Positions 1 through 6,084 are shown, counted from the stretch's first letter. The stretch is 6,216 bases of DNA from Flavobacteriaceae bacterium (GCA_947482805.1 CANKLK010000121.1:1-6216); one strand, 5' to 3'. The notes: a model not told the origin generated them from the letters alone. Program-made: numbers and translations.

Positions 1-381
1 CAATTTTATCGCGTCAAAAACGTAACCTAAGGTTTCGTGCACGTCTGGAACAAAAACTTGATTCACTTGTTCGATCGTACGAATCGGATTTGGAATTATT
101 GGTCCTAAATTATCCTTCAATTCTACGTGAATCCCCATAGCGCGTGGCACTACCAAAATATCGGAAAACAATATAGCCGCATCTGGCTTAACAATTCTTA
201 TCGGTTGAACAGTGATTTCTGCTGCTAATTCTGGTGTTTCGCAACGTGTAAAGAAATCGTATTTATCGCGTAAAGCTCTGAATTCGGGTAAATACCTTCC
301 TGCCTGACGCATCATCCAAACGGGTGGACGTTCAACAGTTTCATTGTTTAAGGCTTTTAAAAAAAGGTCGTTTTTAATCAT
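1..381 (-). CDS. hemE: Uroporphyrinogen decarboxylase HemE, N-terminal part (3' end beyond window)
   Basis: This frame was read directly from the minus strand: it starts at ATG 379-381 and stays open for 127 codons to the left edge. HemE is a cytoplasmic enzyme that removes four acetate carboxyl groups from uroporphyrinogen III to give coproporphyrinogen III. The N-terminal family signature is complete: [18 protein letters not shown] at residues 18-35, with R25 and R29 as the expected substrate-carboxylate arginines. It is followed by [18 protein letters not shown] at 66-83, where D74 corresponds to the conserved catalytic aspartate. Full-length family members have about 340-350 residues, so roughly the first third is here. 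It is the fourth gene of the hemA-hemC-hemD-hemE run and begins 43 nt after the hemD stop. I see no promoter of its own in that gap, so it is probably co-transcribed. No frameshift or missing motif was seen. The family assignment is very secure. Confidence 0.96.
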   Translation of the reverse strand, partial: MIKNDLFLKALNNETVERPPVWMMRQAGRYLPEFRALRDKYDFFTRCETPELAAEITVQPIRIVKPDAAILFSDILVVPRAMGIHVELKDNLGPIIPNPIRTIEQVNQVFVPDVHETLGYVFDAIKL

Positions 382-403
382 ACGTTTTATAGTTGCAAAG
401 TGC

Positions 404-427
404 CTAAGTAGCTAAGTTGCTGAGTTA
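404..427. repeat. Three imperfect tandem 8-bp units between hemE and hemD
   Basis: Plus-strand units are CTAAGTAG (404-411), CTAAGTTG (412-419) and CTGAGTTA (420-427). Each differs from the next by one to three bases. The third unit contains the hemD stop codon (minus-strand TAA at 425-427), so the array is partly coding. It fills most of the 43-nt hemD-hemE gap. From memory, short repeats of the ACTTAGCAACTTAG type are scattered through Flavobacterium intergenic regions, and this looks like a short example. A role in translation of hemE is not demonstrated. Confidence 0.6.
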
Positions 428-1093
428 GTTTTTATAATTTTCTATACATTTCATTACCACACTTTCAACCGTCGGTTGATAAGCAATAATTACATTTTTC
501 GTGTTGTCTTTCAAAGCTTCTGCCGTTGTGTTACCAATACAAAAGCATTTTTCATTTTCAATATTATTTTCCTGCAGATAACTTTGAACTCCGGAGGGAC
601 TAAAAAATAATATTCCATTTGGTATGAAATCGATTTTATGTGGTGTTAAATTTGTTTCATACACCTCAACTTCATCTAAAGCTATATTAACTAATCGCAG
701 CGCATCGGGCAAAAAATCTCTACGAATAGTTCCGCAAAAAAAGGTAAAACTATTTTTAGAATATTGGTTGCAAATAATCGAGGCTAATTCAGCTGCATAC
801 TCTGAATATTCTAAAACTTCAAAACCATTTTCTTCCAAAAATGCTTTGGTCTTTTCACCAACACAAAAGCATTTTTTGCTTTTTATTTCTTCTTTTTTTT
901 TATTTCTAAGAACGCTTTCTACTGCATTTTGACTGGTGAAAATCAAATAGTCATTTGTTGAATAAATTTCAAAATCTTTGTTTTGAATAGTAATAAAATC
1001 CTCTTCAAAAACTGAAAAATTCGCACTCAACAATTGCTGCTTTTGTCTTTCTGAAAGCTTCTTTGTTGATACTATGCAAATTTGATTTTGCAT
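425..1093 (-). CDS. hemD: Uroporphyrinogen-III synthase HemD
   Basis: This 222-residue soluble protein is expected to cyclise hydroxymethylbilane, with inversion of ring D, to uroporphyrinogen III. HemD proteins are poorly conserved, but the two-domain pattern is visible. IFTSQNAVE (51-59) and CFCVGEKTK (76-84) lie in the first half. VYET (144-147), LFFSPSG (162-168), CFCIGNTT (183-190) and the closing QPTVE (206-210) lie in the second. The length is slightly below the usual 240-260. The start ATG (1091-1093) shares one base with the hemC stop in the arrangement TAATG, which suggests translational coupling and supports this start. Codons 65-67 form an uninterrupted run of nine A residues on the coding strand, a possible slippage site. 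Position between hemC and hemE makes the assignment strong despite the weak family conservation. Confidence 0.93.
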   Translation of the reverse strand: MQNQICIVSTKKLSERQKQQLLSANFSVFEEDFITIQNKDFEIYSTNDYLIFTSQNAVESVLRNKKKEEIKSKKCFCVGEKTKAFLEENGFEVLEYSEYAAELASIICNQYSKNSFTFFCGTIRRDFLPDALRLVNIALDEVEVYETNLTPHKIDFIPNGILFFSPSGVQSYLQENNIENEKCFCIGNTTAEALKDNTKNVIIAYQPTVESVVMKCIENYKN

Positions 1094-2046
1094 TATTTTT
1101 TCAATTCGTATTTGATTTCTTTCATCAGTTCAGCCCCGCCATTTTCTAAAATTTCCTGCGCTGCATTAAATCCTAATTTTTTCCACTCCGAAATGTCGAC
1201 TGTTTTATCTATTTCCAGTTTTTGTTTTCCATCAATGGATAACAAAACACCTTTGAAATCTATAGTGTCATCATTTTCATTATATTTTGCCAAAGCTCCA
1301 ATTGGCGCCGTACAACCGCCTTCAAGTGTTTTCAAAAATTGTCGTTCAATATAAGTGCAAATTTCCGTTTCAATATCGTTGAGTTGTGAAACAGCATCAA
1401 TGGTGAAGCCATCATTTTCCATTGCTAAAACAACCATTGCGCCTTGTGCTGGTGCCGGAATCATCCAATCTAAAGCCTCCCCAACCCCTCCAAAGGAGGG
1501 GCTTTTTACTTCTTTACTATTAATAAATCCTAGTCTTTCCAAACCTGCTGCTGCAAAAACAGCTCCGTTCCAATCGTTGTCTTTCAGCTTTTGCATTCTG
1601 GTATTTACATTTCCGCGTAAGTCGACAACAGTATGATTCGGATATTTATTCCACCATTGTGCCTGACGTCGTAAACTTCCTGTTGCAATTGTTGCTTCTT
1701 TATCAAGAAAATCGAGATTCCCTTTGTGAACCAAAATATCTAATACATTCGCGCGATCTAAAACAGCTGCTTGCACAATTCCTTTTGGCAAAGCCGTAGG
1801 CACATCTTTCATTGAATGTACTGCAATATCGACTTGGCCATTTATCATAGCAATATCTAAAGTTTTGGTAAAAATACCAGTAATTCCGAGTTCGTAAAGA
1901 GGTTTGTCGAGAATAAGGTCTCCATCCGATTTCACGGCTATGATTTCAGTAGCATACCCTAAATCTTGAAGTTGCTTTTGAACAGTGTGAGCTTGCCAAA
2001 GTGCCAGTTCGCTATCACGGGTTCCTATTCTGATTGTTTTGGCCAT
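1093..2046 (-). CDS. hemC: Hydroxymethylbilane synthase (porphobilinogen deaminase) HemC
   Basis: This 317-residue cytoplasmic enzyme polymerises four porphobilinogens into hydroxymethylbilane on a covalently bound dipyrromethane cofactor. The signatures are all present. IRIGTRDSELALWQA is at 5-19. VHSMKDVPTALP (76-87) carries catalytic Asp81. ATGSLRRQ (121-128) carries the substrate-binding Arg126 and Arg127. LRGNVNTR is at 143-150 and IPAPAQGA at 196-203. LEGGCTAPIGA (241-251) carries Cys245, the cofactor attachment site. Residues about 180-191 (VKSPSFGGVGEA), just before the conserved DWMIPAPAQGA, look foreign to the family. They are encoded by a palindromic repeat inserted in frame. The ATG (2044-2046) follows the hemA stop after one base, and the stop overlaps the hemD start by one base. 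All catalytic residues are intact, so the enzyme is probably functional. Confidence 0.97.
   Translation of the reverse strand: MAKTIRIGTRDSELALWQAHTVQKQLQDLGYATEIIAVKSDGDLILDKPLYELGITGIFTKTLDIAMINGQVDIAVHSMKDVPTALPKGIVQAAVLDRANVLDILVHKGNLDFLDKEATIATGSLRRQAQWWNKYPNHTVVDLRGNVNTRMQKLKDNDWNGAVFAAAGLERLGFINSKEVKSPSFGGVGEALDWMIPAPAQGAMVVLAMENDGFTIDAVSQLNDIETEICTYIERQFLKTLEGGCTAPIGALAKYNENDDTIDFKGVLLSIDGKQKLEIDKTVDISEWKKLGFNAAQEILENGGAELMKEIKYELKK
1472..1507. repeat. Short palindromic repeat element inserted in frame within hemC
   Basis: The core is a perfect inverted repeat, CCCCTCC (1485-1491), loop AAA (1492-1494), GGAGGGG (1495-1501). An outer arm pair, AAAGC (1472-1476) and GCTTT (1501-1505), partly shares its bases. 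The left part is also a perfect 16-nt mirror repeat, CCTCCCCAACCCCTCC (1476-1491). The segment is strikingly GC-rich against its AT-rich surroundings. Read from the hemC strand it encodes VKSPSFGGVGEA, about 12 codons, and keeps the reading frame. From memory, nearly identical sequences are common as interspersed repeats in Flavobacterium genomes. The boundaries are approximate, and other copies cannot be seen in this window. Confidence 0.72.
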
Positions 2047-2047
2047 T

Positions 2048-3304
2048 TTATTTAGAAGAAGTTTCTATCTGAAATATTTTCTCAATCCATTCGATACTTT
2101 CATCCACCATAGTAGTATCATCTTTTAAATGACTGGCAAAATGATTGGTGATTTTTTGTATGATTCTAGCACTAATTAGTTCGGCTTGAGCTTCATCAAA
2201 ATTAGATAACTTTTTTCTTTGAACACTTAATTCTGACTCTTTAATTGAATTGAGTTTTTCTTTTAATGCATGAATGGTAGGGGCAAATTTTCTTTGCTTG
2301 GTCCATGCCATGAAATCATCCATAATTTCTTCAATGATAACTTCGGCTGCCGGAATATGTTTTTTACGATTTTCTAATGTTTCATCTGTTATTTGTGATA
2401 AATGATCCATATGAACTAAAGTAACACCATCAACAGTTGTTACATTTTCGTTTACGTTTTTAGGTATCGATAAATCTAAAATTAAGAGTGGCTTTTTTAG
2501 ATTTAAAATAGCTTTATCTACTGTCGGGTTCTGAGCGCCAGTTGCTACTACCAATACATCTGCTTTTTGAATTTCTAATTGTAAATCGGAATAATCTTTT
2601 ACTACTAAATCAAGTTTACGCGCCAATCGTTCCGCTTTGTCTTTGGTACGATTAATAAGCGTTATTTGTTCGTGCTTTGTGTGTTTAACTAGATTCTCGC
2701 AGGTATTTCTGCCGATTTTTCCTGTGCCGAAAAGTAAAATGTTTTTATTGGCAATATCATCAATATTGCTAAAAATATACCGAACGGATGCAAAAGAAAC
2801 AGAGGTTGCTCCAGAGGAAATTTCCGTTTCATTTTTAATTCTTTTACTAGTTTGTATAACCGAATTGACCAATCGCTCTATAAAGGCATTCACCAAATTC
2901 ATCGATTTACTTTCTGTAAAAGCGGATTTAATTTGACTAATGATTTCGAAATCACCAAGAATTTGACTATCCAAACCCGTTCCAACGCGAAACATATAGC
3001 GAACAGCTTCTTGGTTTTTATAAATGTAAGCCACTTTTTGAAAATCTTCAACGGTACCTTGACTATTGTCGCAAAGTAATTTGATTAATTGAAAAGGATG
3101 TTGAGCAAAACCATAAATTTCAGTACGGTTACAGGTAGAAGTAACAAGTAATGATTCGACACCTTCTTGTTGCGCCTGCTTTAAAACATTCTTCTTTCCG
3201 ACATCATCTAGGCTGAATTTCCCCCTTATATCAGCATCAGCTTTCTTATAACTTAAGCCAACCACATAAAAAGTACTATGTTTAGAAATGTTTCCGTTTT
3301 CCAT
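2048..3304 (-). CDS. hemA: Glutamyl-tRNA reductase HemA
   Basis: This 418-residue cytoplasmic enzyme reduces glutamyl-tRNA(Glu) with NADPH to glutamate-1-semialdehyde, the first committed step of the C5 route to 5-aminolevulinate. The catalytic domain carries GLSYKKADADIRGKF (16-30) and TSTCNRTEIY (55-64), with nucleophile Cys58. The family motif LDSQILGDFEI follows at 111-121. The NADPH domain shows GTGKIG (193-198), ATGAQNP (254-260) and LDLSIPKNV (276-284). The helical dimerisation region is C-terminal, about 310-418. The length is typical. The chosen ATG (3302-3304) follows an A-rich leader, and the N-terminus aligns with the family. It is the first gene of the leftward run. A Bacteroidota-type promoter lies just upstream. 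Glutamyl-tRNA reductases in other bacteria are often controlled by heme-dependent turnover, but no known degradation tag was recognised here. Confidence 0.97.
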   Translation of the reverse strand: MENGNISKHSTFYVVGLSYKKADADIRGKFSLDDVGKKNVLKQAQQEGVESLLVTSTCNRTEIYGFAQHPFQLIKLLCDNSQGTVEDFQKVAYIYKNQEAVRYMFRVGTGLDSQILGDFEIISQIKSAFTESKSMNLVNAFIERLVNSVIQTSKRIKNETEISSGATSVSFASVRYIFSNIDDIANKNILLFGTGKIGRNTCENLVKHTKHEQITLINRTKDKAERLARKLDLVVKDYSDLQLEIQKADVLVVATGAQNPTVDKAILNLKKPLLILDLSIPKNVNENVTTVDGVTLVHMDHLSQITDETLENRKKHIPAAEVIIEEIMDDFMAWTKQRKFAPTIHALKEKLNSIKESELSVQRKKLSNFDEAQAELISARIIQKITNHFASHLKDDTTMVDESIEWIEKIFQIETSSK

Positions 3305-3329
3305 TTTTGCTCTTTACCTAAAAGAGGAA

Positions 3330-3361
3330 CAAAGTTATCGTTATGCTTTTTACAAAAACAA
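3330..3361 (-). promoter_or_regulatory. Candidate promoter of the hemA-C-D-E run
   Basis: On the minus strand, TAACTTTG (3330-3337) matches the Bacteroidota -7 consensus TAnnTTTG exactly. A TTG at 3359-3361 lies 21 nt upstream, within the 17-23 nt spacing known for Flavobacterium. A TTTG at 3353-3356 is a closer alternative at 15 nt. Transcription would start near 3322-3325, giving a leader of about 20 nt. No start-site data support this. Confidence 0.6.
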
Positions 3362-3406
3362 CGCTAAAAGAACTTTTTATATCGCTGTGAGTTATTTTTA
3401 TAAGTG

Positions 3407-3439
3407 TTTGTGTTTTTGTCGTTATTTATTTTAAATTTG
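3407..3439 (+). promoter_or_regulatory. Candidate promoter of the regulator-hemH-hemJ run
   Basis: TAAATTTG (3432-3439) matches TAnnTTTG exactly, and TTTG at 3407-3410 lies 21 nt upstream as the -33 element. The predicted start is near 3445, leaving a leader of about 85 nt before the regulator's ATG. That leader is very AT-rich and holds a 7-bp inverted repeat. The two divergent promoters are less than 100 bp apart, so one bound regulator could affect both. Confidence 0.55.
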
Positions 3440-3474
3440 CACTGAAATCAAGTAGTTTTTTAGCTCTTATGTAG

Positions 3475-3491
3475 ATTTATTCTAAATAAAT
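3475..3491. repeat. AT-only inverted repeat in the regulator's leader
   Basis: ATTTATT (3475-3481), a 3-nt spacer CTA, and AATAAAT (3485-3491) form perfect 7-bp arms. It lies between the candidate promoter and the regulator's start. It could be an operator or a weak hairpin. In sequence this AT-rich it could equally be chance. Confidence 0.35.
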
Positions 3492-3531
3492 ATTTTAAAT
3501 ACTTACTTATACATTTTCAAAAAATATCGCT

Positions 3532-4404
3532 ATGGGTTCTAAAGAAATAATAACAATTGAAAATGATTTTACCCTAATCCGTTTTCAAAATGATACCGAT
3601 GAAATTTCTACATTTCAAAGTCCGGTTAATATGGGATTAATTCAATTTCATTTTGGATTAAAGGGGAGTGCGAAGTTTATCTTTAACAATGGTAATTACA
3701 CATTAGATTTAAATGAAGAGAAGTGCTTGTTGTTTTATAACCCAGAAAAAGAATTACCACTTAATGTTGAAATTGCACCAAAATCTTGGTTAATAACAAT
3801 ACTGGTTTCTATCAAAAAGTTTCATGGTTTGTTTACTACCAATGCAGAACACATTCCGTTTTTGAGTCAAGAAAACAAAGACAAGAAGTACTATAACGAA
3901 AGTGACGTGAGTCCATCGATGGCGATTGTATTAAATCAAATGTTCCATTATAATCTTAATCCTTCGATAAAAAATCTATACTACAAAGGCAAAGGGTATG
4001 AACTGCTAAGTTTGTTTTTTAACCGTAACGAGGATCCAAATGCAGAACAATGTCCGTTCTTGATAGATGAAGAAAATGTATTGAAAATTAAAAAAGCAAA
4101 AGAAATTATAATTGCCAATATGGCCGAACCGCCTAGTTTAGAATCACTCGCCAATCAAGTTGGTTTAACCCTAAAAAAATTAAAAATGGGATTCAAACAA
4201 ATTTATGGCGATACCGTTTACGGATTTCTTTTTGATTATAAAATGGAATATGCGCGTCAATTATTAGATTCTGGTTCCTATAATGTAAACGAAGTAGGAT
4301 TAAAAATCGGATACAGTACAGGCAGTCATTTTATTGCTGCATTTAAGAAAAAATTTGCCACTACACCCAAGAAGTATTTAATGTCAATGAGTCAAAACAA
4401 TTAA
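3532..4404 (+). CDS. AraC-family transcriptional regulator, possibly of iron/heme genes
   Basis: This 290-residue protein has an N-terminal sensing region (about 1-165) joined to a C-terminal AraC-type DNA-binding domain (about 185-285). The domain has two helix-turn-helix units. The first is SLESLANQVGLTLKKLKMGF (202-221). The second includes NEVGLKIGYSTGSHFIAAFK (253-272), followed by TPKKYL. The N-terminal pattern around MGLIQFHFGLKGSAKFIF (34-51) recalls the PchR-like group, which in other bacteria responds to ferric siderophores. That resemblance is from memory. A Cys-Pro pair (C174-P175, in EQCPFLIDEE) sits in the linker before the DNA-binding domain. The gene is divergent from hemA and lies 31 nt upstream of hemH, so regulation of heme synthesis is a reasonable inference. 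No effector can be read from the sequence. The ATG is preceded by an A-rich stretch; no alternative start is preferred. Confidence 0.9.
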   Translation: MGSKEIITIENDFTLIRFQNDTDEISTFQSPVNMGLIQFHFGLKGSAKFIFNNGNYTLDLNEEKCLLFYNPEKELPLNVEIAPKSWLITILVSIKKFHGLFTTNAEHIPFLSQENKDKKYYNESDVSPSMAIVLNQMFHYNLNPSIKNLYYKGKGYELLSLFFNRNEDPNAEQCPFLIDEENVLKIKKAKEIIIANMAEPPSLESLANQVGLTLKKLKMGFKQIYGDTVYGFLFDYKMEYARQLLDSGSYNVNEVGLKIGYSTGSHFIAAFKKKFATTPKKYLMSMSQNN

Positions 4405-4435
4405 TAAAAGTTATTACTTAATAAAAAAAGCCAAA

Positions 4436-5452
4436 ATGAAAGGAGTATTATTAGTTAATCTGGGATCGCCAGAAAGTCCAACTGCAAAAGATGTAAAGCC
4501 ATATTTAGATGAATTTTTAATGGATAAATACGTGATTGACGTACCGTTTTTACTACGCGCTTTATTAGTTCGTGGTGTCATCCTTCAAACGCGCCCAAAA
4601 AAATCGGCAGAAGCGTATAGTAGAATTTGGACTGAAGAAGGGTCGCCTTTAATCGTGATTTCTAAAAAAATGCACAAAAAAGTACAAAATTTAGTTGATA
4701 TTCCGGTAGCATTAGCAATGCGTTACGGAACTATAACTATTAAAAAAGGGTTACAAGAATTGAAAGATAAGGGCGTAACCGAAGTGATGCTCCTTCCTTT
4801 GTATCCACAACATGCAATGGCATCTACTACAACTATTTTGGTATTGGCCGAAGAATTACGTCAAGAGTTTTTCCCAGAAATGAAATTCACAATTGTACCT
4901 GCGTTTTATAACAAACCTGATTATATCAAAGCCCTATCAAATTCGATTAAAAAACATTTGAAAGGATTTGAATATGATCATTTATTATTTTCTTATCATG
5001 GCATCCCGAAACGTCATATTCGAAAAACCGATATAACCAAGTCTCATTGTAAAATGGACCGAACTTGTTGCAATACGCCATCACCAGCTCATGAGTTTTG
5101 CTATAGTCATCAGTGCTATGAAACCACTAAACAAGTAGTGAAACAATTGGGGATTCCAGAAGGAAATTACAGCCAAACCTTTCAATCACGATTGGCTGGC
5201 GACAAATGGCTAACACCTTATACTGATGTTGAAATTAACAAAATGCCCGAGCAAGGAATCAAAAAATTAGCTGTGGTGACACCAGCATTTGTCTCAGATT
5301 GTTTAGAAACATTAGAAGAAATTGCCATGGAAGCCAACGAACAGTTTTTGCATCATGGCGGTGAGGAATTTTTTGCCATTCCGTGTATGAATGATGAAGA
5401 CGAATGGTGTCAAGTAGTGGCGAATTGGGTTAAAGATTTTCAGAGAGAATAG
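4436..5452 (+). CDS. hemH: Ferrochelatase HemH
   Basis: This 338-residue enzyme inserts ferrous iron into the tetrapyrrole, forming protoheme in the last step of the protoporphyrin route. It begins with the family pattern GVLLVNLGSPESP (3-15). It also has YSRIWTEEGSPL (61-72) and LPLYPQHAMAST (120-131). FSYHGIP (185-191) carries the metal-site His188, and DCLETLEEI (288-296) contains the conserved Glu, probably E291. Residues 203-230 carry a cysteine-rich stretch with C205, C211, C212, C222 and C227, longer than in E. coli-type enzymes. From memory, some bacterial ferrochelatases bind a [2Fe-2S] cluster, which could apply here. The gene lies 31 nt after the regulator and 27 nt before the HemJ gene, consistent with one transcript. 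No transmembrane anchor is visible; such enzymes are soluble or membrane-associated. Confidence 0.97.
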   Translation: MKGVLLVNLGSPESPTAKDVKPYLDEFLMDKYVIDVPFLLRALLVRGVILQTRPKKSAEAYSRIWTEEGSPLIVISKKMHKKVQNLVDIPVALAMRYGTITIKKGLQELKDKGVTEVMLLPLYPQHAMASTTTILVLAEELRQEFFPEMKFTIVPAFYNKPDYIKALSNSIKKHLKGFEYDHLLFSYHGIPKRHIRKTDITKSHCKMDRTCCNTPSPAHEFCYSHQCYETTKQVVKQLGIPEGNYSQTFQSRLAGDKWLTPYTDVEINKMPEQGIKKLAVVTPAFVSDCLETLEEIAMEANEQFLHHGGEEFFAIPCMNDEDEWCQVVANWVKDFQRE

Positions 5453-5479
5453 AAAACAGATGAAAGAAAATAGACTTTA

Positions 5480-6022
5480 ATGGAACTCTACAACTACATA
5501 AAATCATTGCATCTCATTTTTGTTATTACCTGGTTTGCTGGTTTGTTTTATATTGTTCGCTTGTTTGTATATCAAATTGAAGCCAACGACAAGCCATCAC
5601 CAGAGAAAGAAATTCTGCAAAAACAATACAAAATAATGACGTACCGTCTTTGGTATATCATTACGTGGCCGAGTGCATTTTTAGCAGTTTTTTTTGCCCT
5701 TTGGTTAATGATTATAATGCCTGCTTGGTTGCAAATGCCCTGGATGCAGGTTAAATTAGGATTTGTAGTTTTACTGATTGCCTATCAAATAAAGTGTCAT
5801 CTGATTTATAAAGAATTACAAAACGATGTTGTAAACTATTCTTCTAACTTTATGCGGTTGTGGAATGAAGGCGCTACAATTATTCTGTTTGCCGTGGTTT
5901 TTTTAGTAATTTTAAAAAATGCTTTCAACTGGATTTATGGCGTAATCGGAATTGTATTGTTTTCGATTTTGATAATGCTTGGATTTAAGTTTTATAAACG
6001 AATAAGAGAAAAAAGTAACTAG
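5480..6022 (+). CDS. hemJ: HemJ-type protoporphyrinogen IX oxidase (membrane protein)
   Basis: This 180-residue integral membrane protein matches the HemJ family (formerly UPF0093, sometimes labelled CopD-like). The family oxidises protoporphyrinogen IX to protoporphyrin IX, the substrate of HemH next door. Motifs in order are SLHLIFVITWFAGLFYIVRL (9-28), with His11 as the expected heme ligand and Arg27; QYKIMTYRLWYIITWPS (49-65); WMQVKLGF (88-95), with Lys92; and MRLWNEGAT (125-133). Predicted membrane segments are about 6-30, 57-80, 91-108, 131-146 and 151-170. The fifth segment makes it longer than the roughly 140-residue, four-helix proteobacterial form. The ATG follows hemH by 27 nt. The adjacent ferrochelatase supports the oxidase role over a generic CopD assignment. 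Confidence 0.88.
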   Translation: MELYNYIKSLHLIFVITWFAGLFYIVRLFVYQIEANDKPSPEKEILQKQYKIMTYRLWYIITWPSAFLAVFFALWLMIIMPAWLQMPWMQVKLGFVVLLIAYQIKCHLIYKELQNDVVNYSSNFMRLWNEGATIILFAVVFLVILKNAFNWIYGVIGIVLFSILIMLGFKFYKRIREKSN

Positions 6023-6033
6023 GCAAAAGCCAA

Positions 6034-6062
6034 TAGGCAATAGTGGAAAATCCTAATGCCTA
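6034..6062. repeat. Imperfect hairpin downstream of hemJ
   Basis: TAGGCAATAG (6034-6043) and CTAATGCCTA (6053-6062) pair over 10 positions with one A-A mismatch around a 9-nt loop. A smaller GGC-AAAA-GCC hairpin precedes it (6022-6031). There is no following T tract, so I do not call an intrinsic terminator. The right arm is built from the heptamer repeat, so the structure may be a by-product of repeat expansion. Confidence 0.4.
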
Positions 6063-6084
6063 ATGCCTAATGCCTAATGCCTAA
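6052..6084 (+). repeat. CCTAATG tandem repeat (about 4.7 copies) before the kinase start
   Basis: Four perfect 7-bp units CCTAATG run from 6052 to 6079, followed by a partial CCTAA to 6084. Every unit contains TAATG, a stop and a start sharing one base. The ATG of the last unit (6077-6079) is in frame with the downstream gene. The earlier ATGs open five-codon frames (MPNA and a stop), of which those starting at 6056 and 6063 end on the next-but-one ATG. The array occupies the 66-nt gap between hemJ and the next gene, in the expected 5' leader. Copy number is likely to vary between strains. Confidence 0.9.

Noticed and set aside
588..596. CTCCGGAG palindrome in hemD as a second copy of the hemC repeat
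   Set aside because: It lacks the AAA loop and the flanking arms, and it encodes the family motif SPSG, so it is ordinary coding sequence.
624..932. Open frame on the plus strand opposite hemD (102 codons)
   Set aside because: It lies wholly antisense to a recognised gene and its translation has no family motif.
1082..1636. Two consecutive open frames on the plus strand opposite hemC
   Set aside because: They are antisense to a well-conserved enzyme, and their serine- and proline-rich translations look like reverse-strand artefacts.
2637..3079. Two overlapping open frames on the plus strand opposite hemA
   Set aside because: They are antisense to the conserved glutamyl-tRNA reductase, overlap each other, and show no domain.
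3379..3531. 8-bp direct repeat ATATCGCT at 3379-3386 and 3524-3531
   Set aside because: A match of this length is expected at close to chance frequency within a 227-bp region.
4401..4426. Direct repeat TTAATAAAA (4401-4409 and 4418-4426) and the palindrome TTATTACTTAATAA between the regulator and hemH
   Set aside because: The sequence is low-complexity and partly overlaps the stop codon. It is best explained as an AT-rich translation-initiation region.
5460..5480. Six-codon frame (MKENRL) ending in TAATG at the hemJ start
   Set aside because: An upstream coupling peptide is possible, but so short a frame is expected by chance in this AT-rich gap.
6022..6062. Intrinsic terminator after hemJ
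   Set aside because: A hairpin can be drawn, but no T tract follows and the right arm is part of the tandem repeat.
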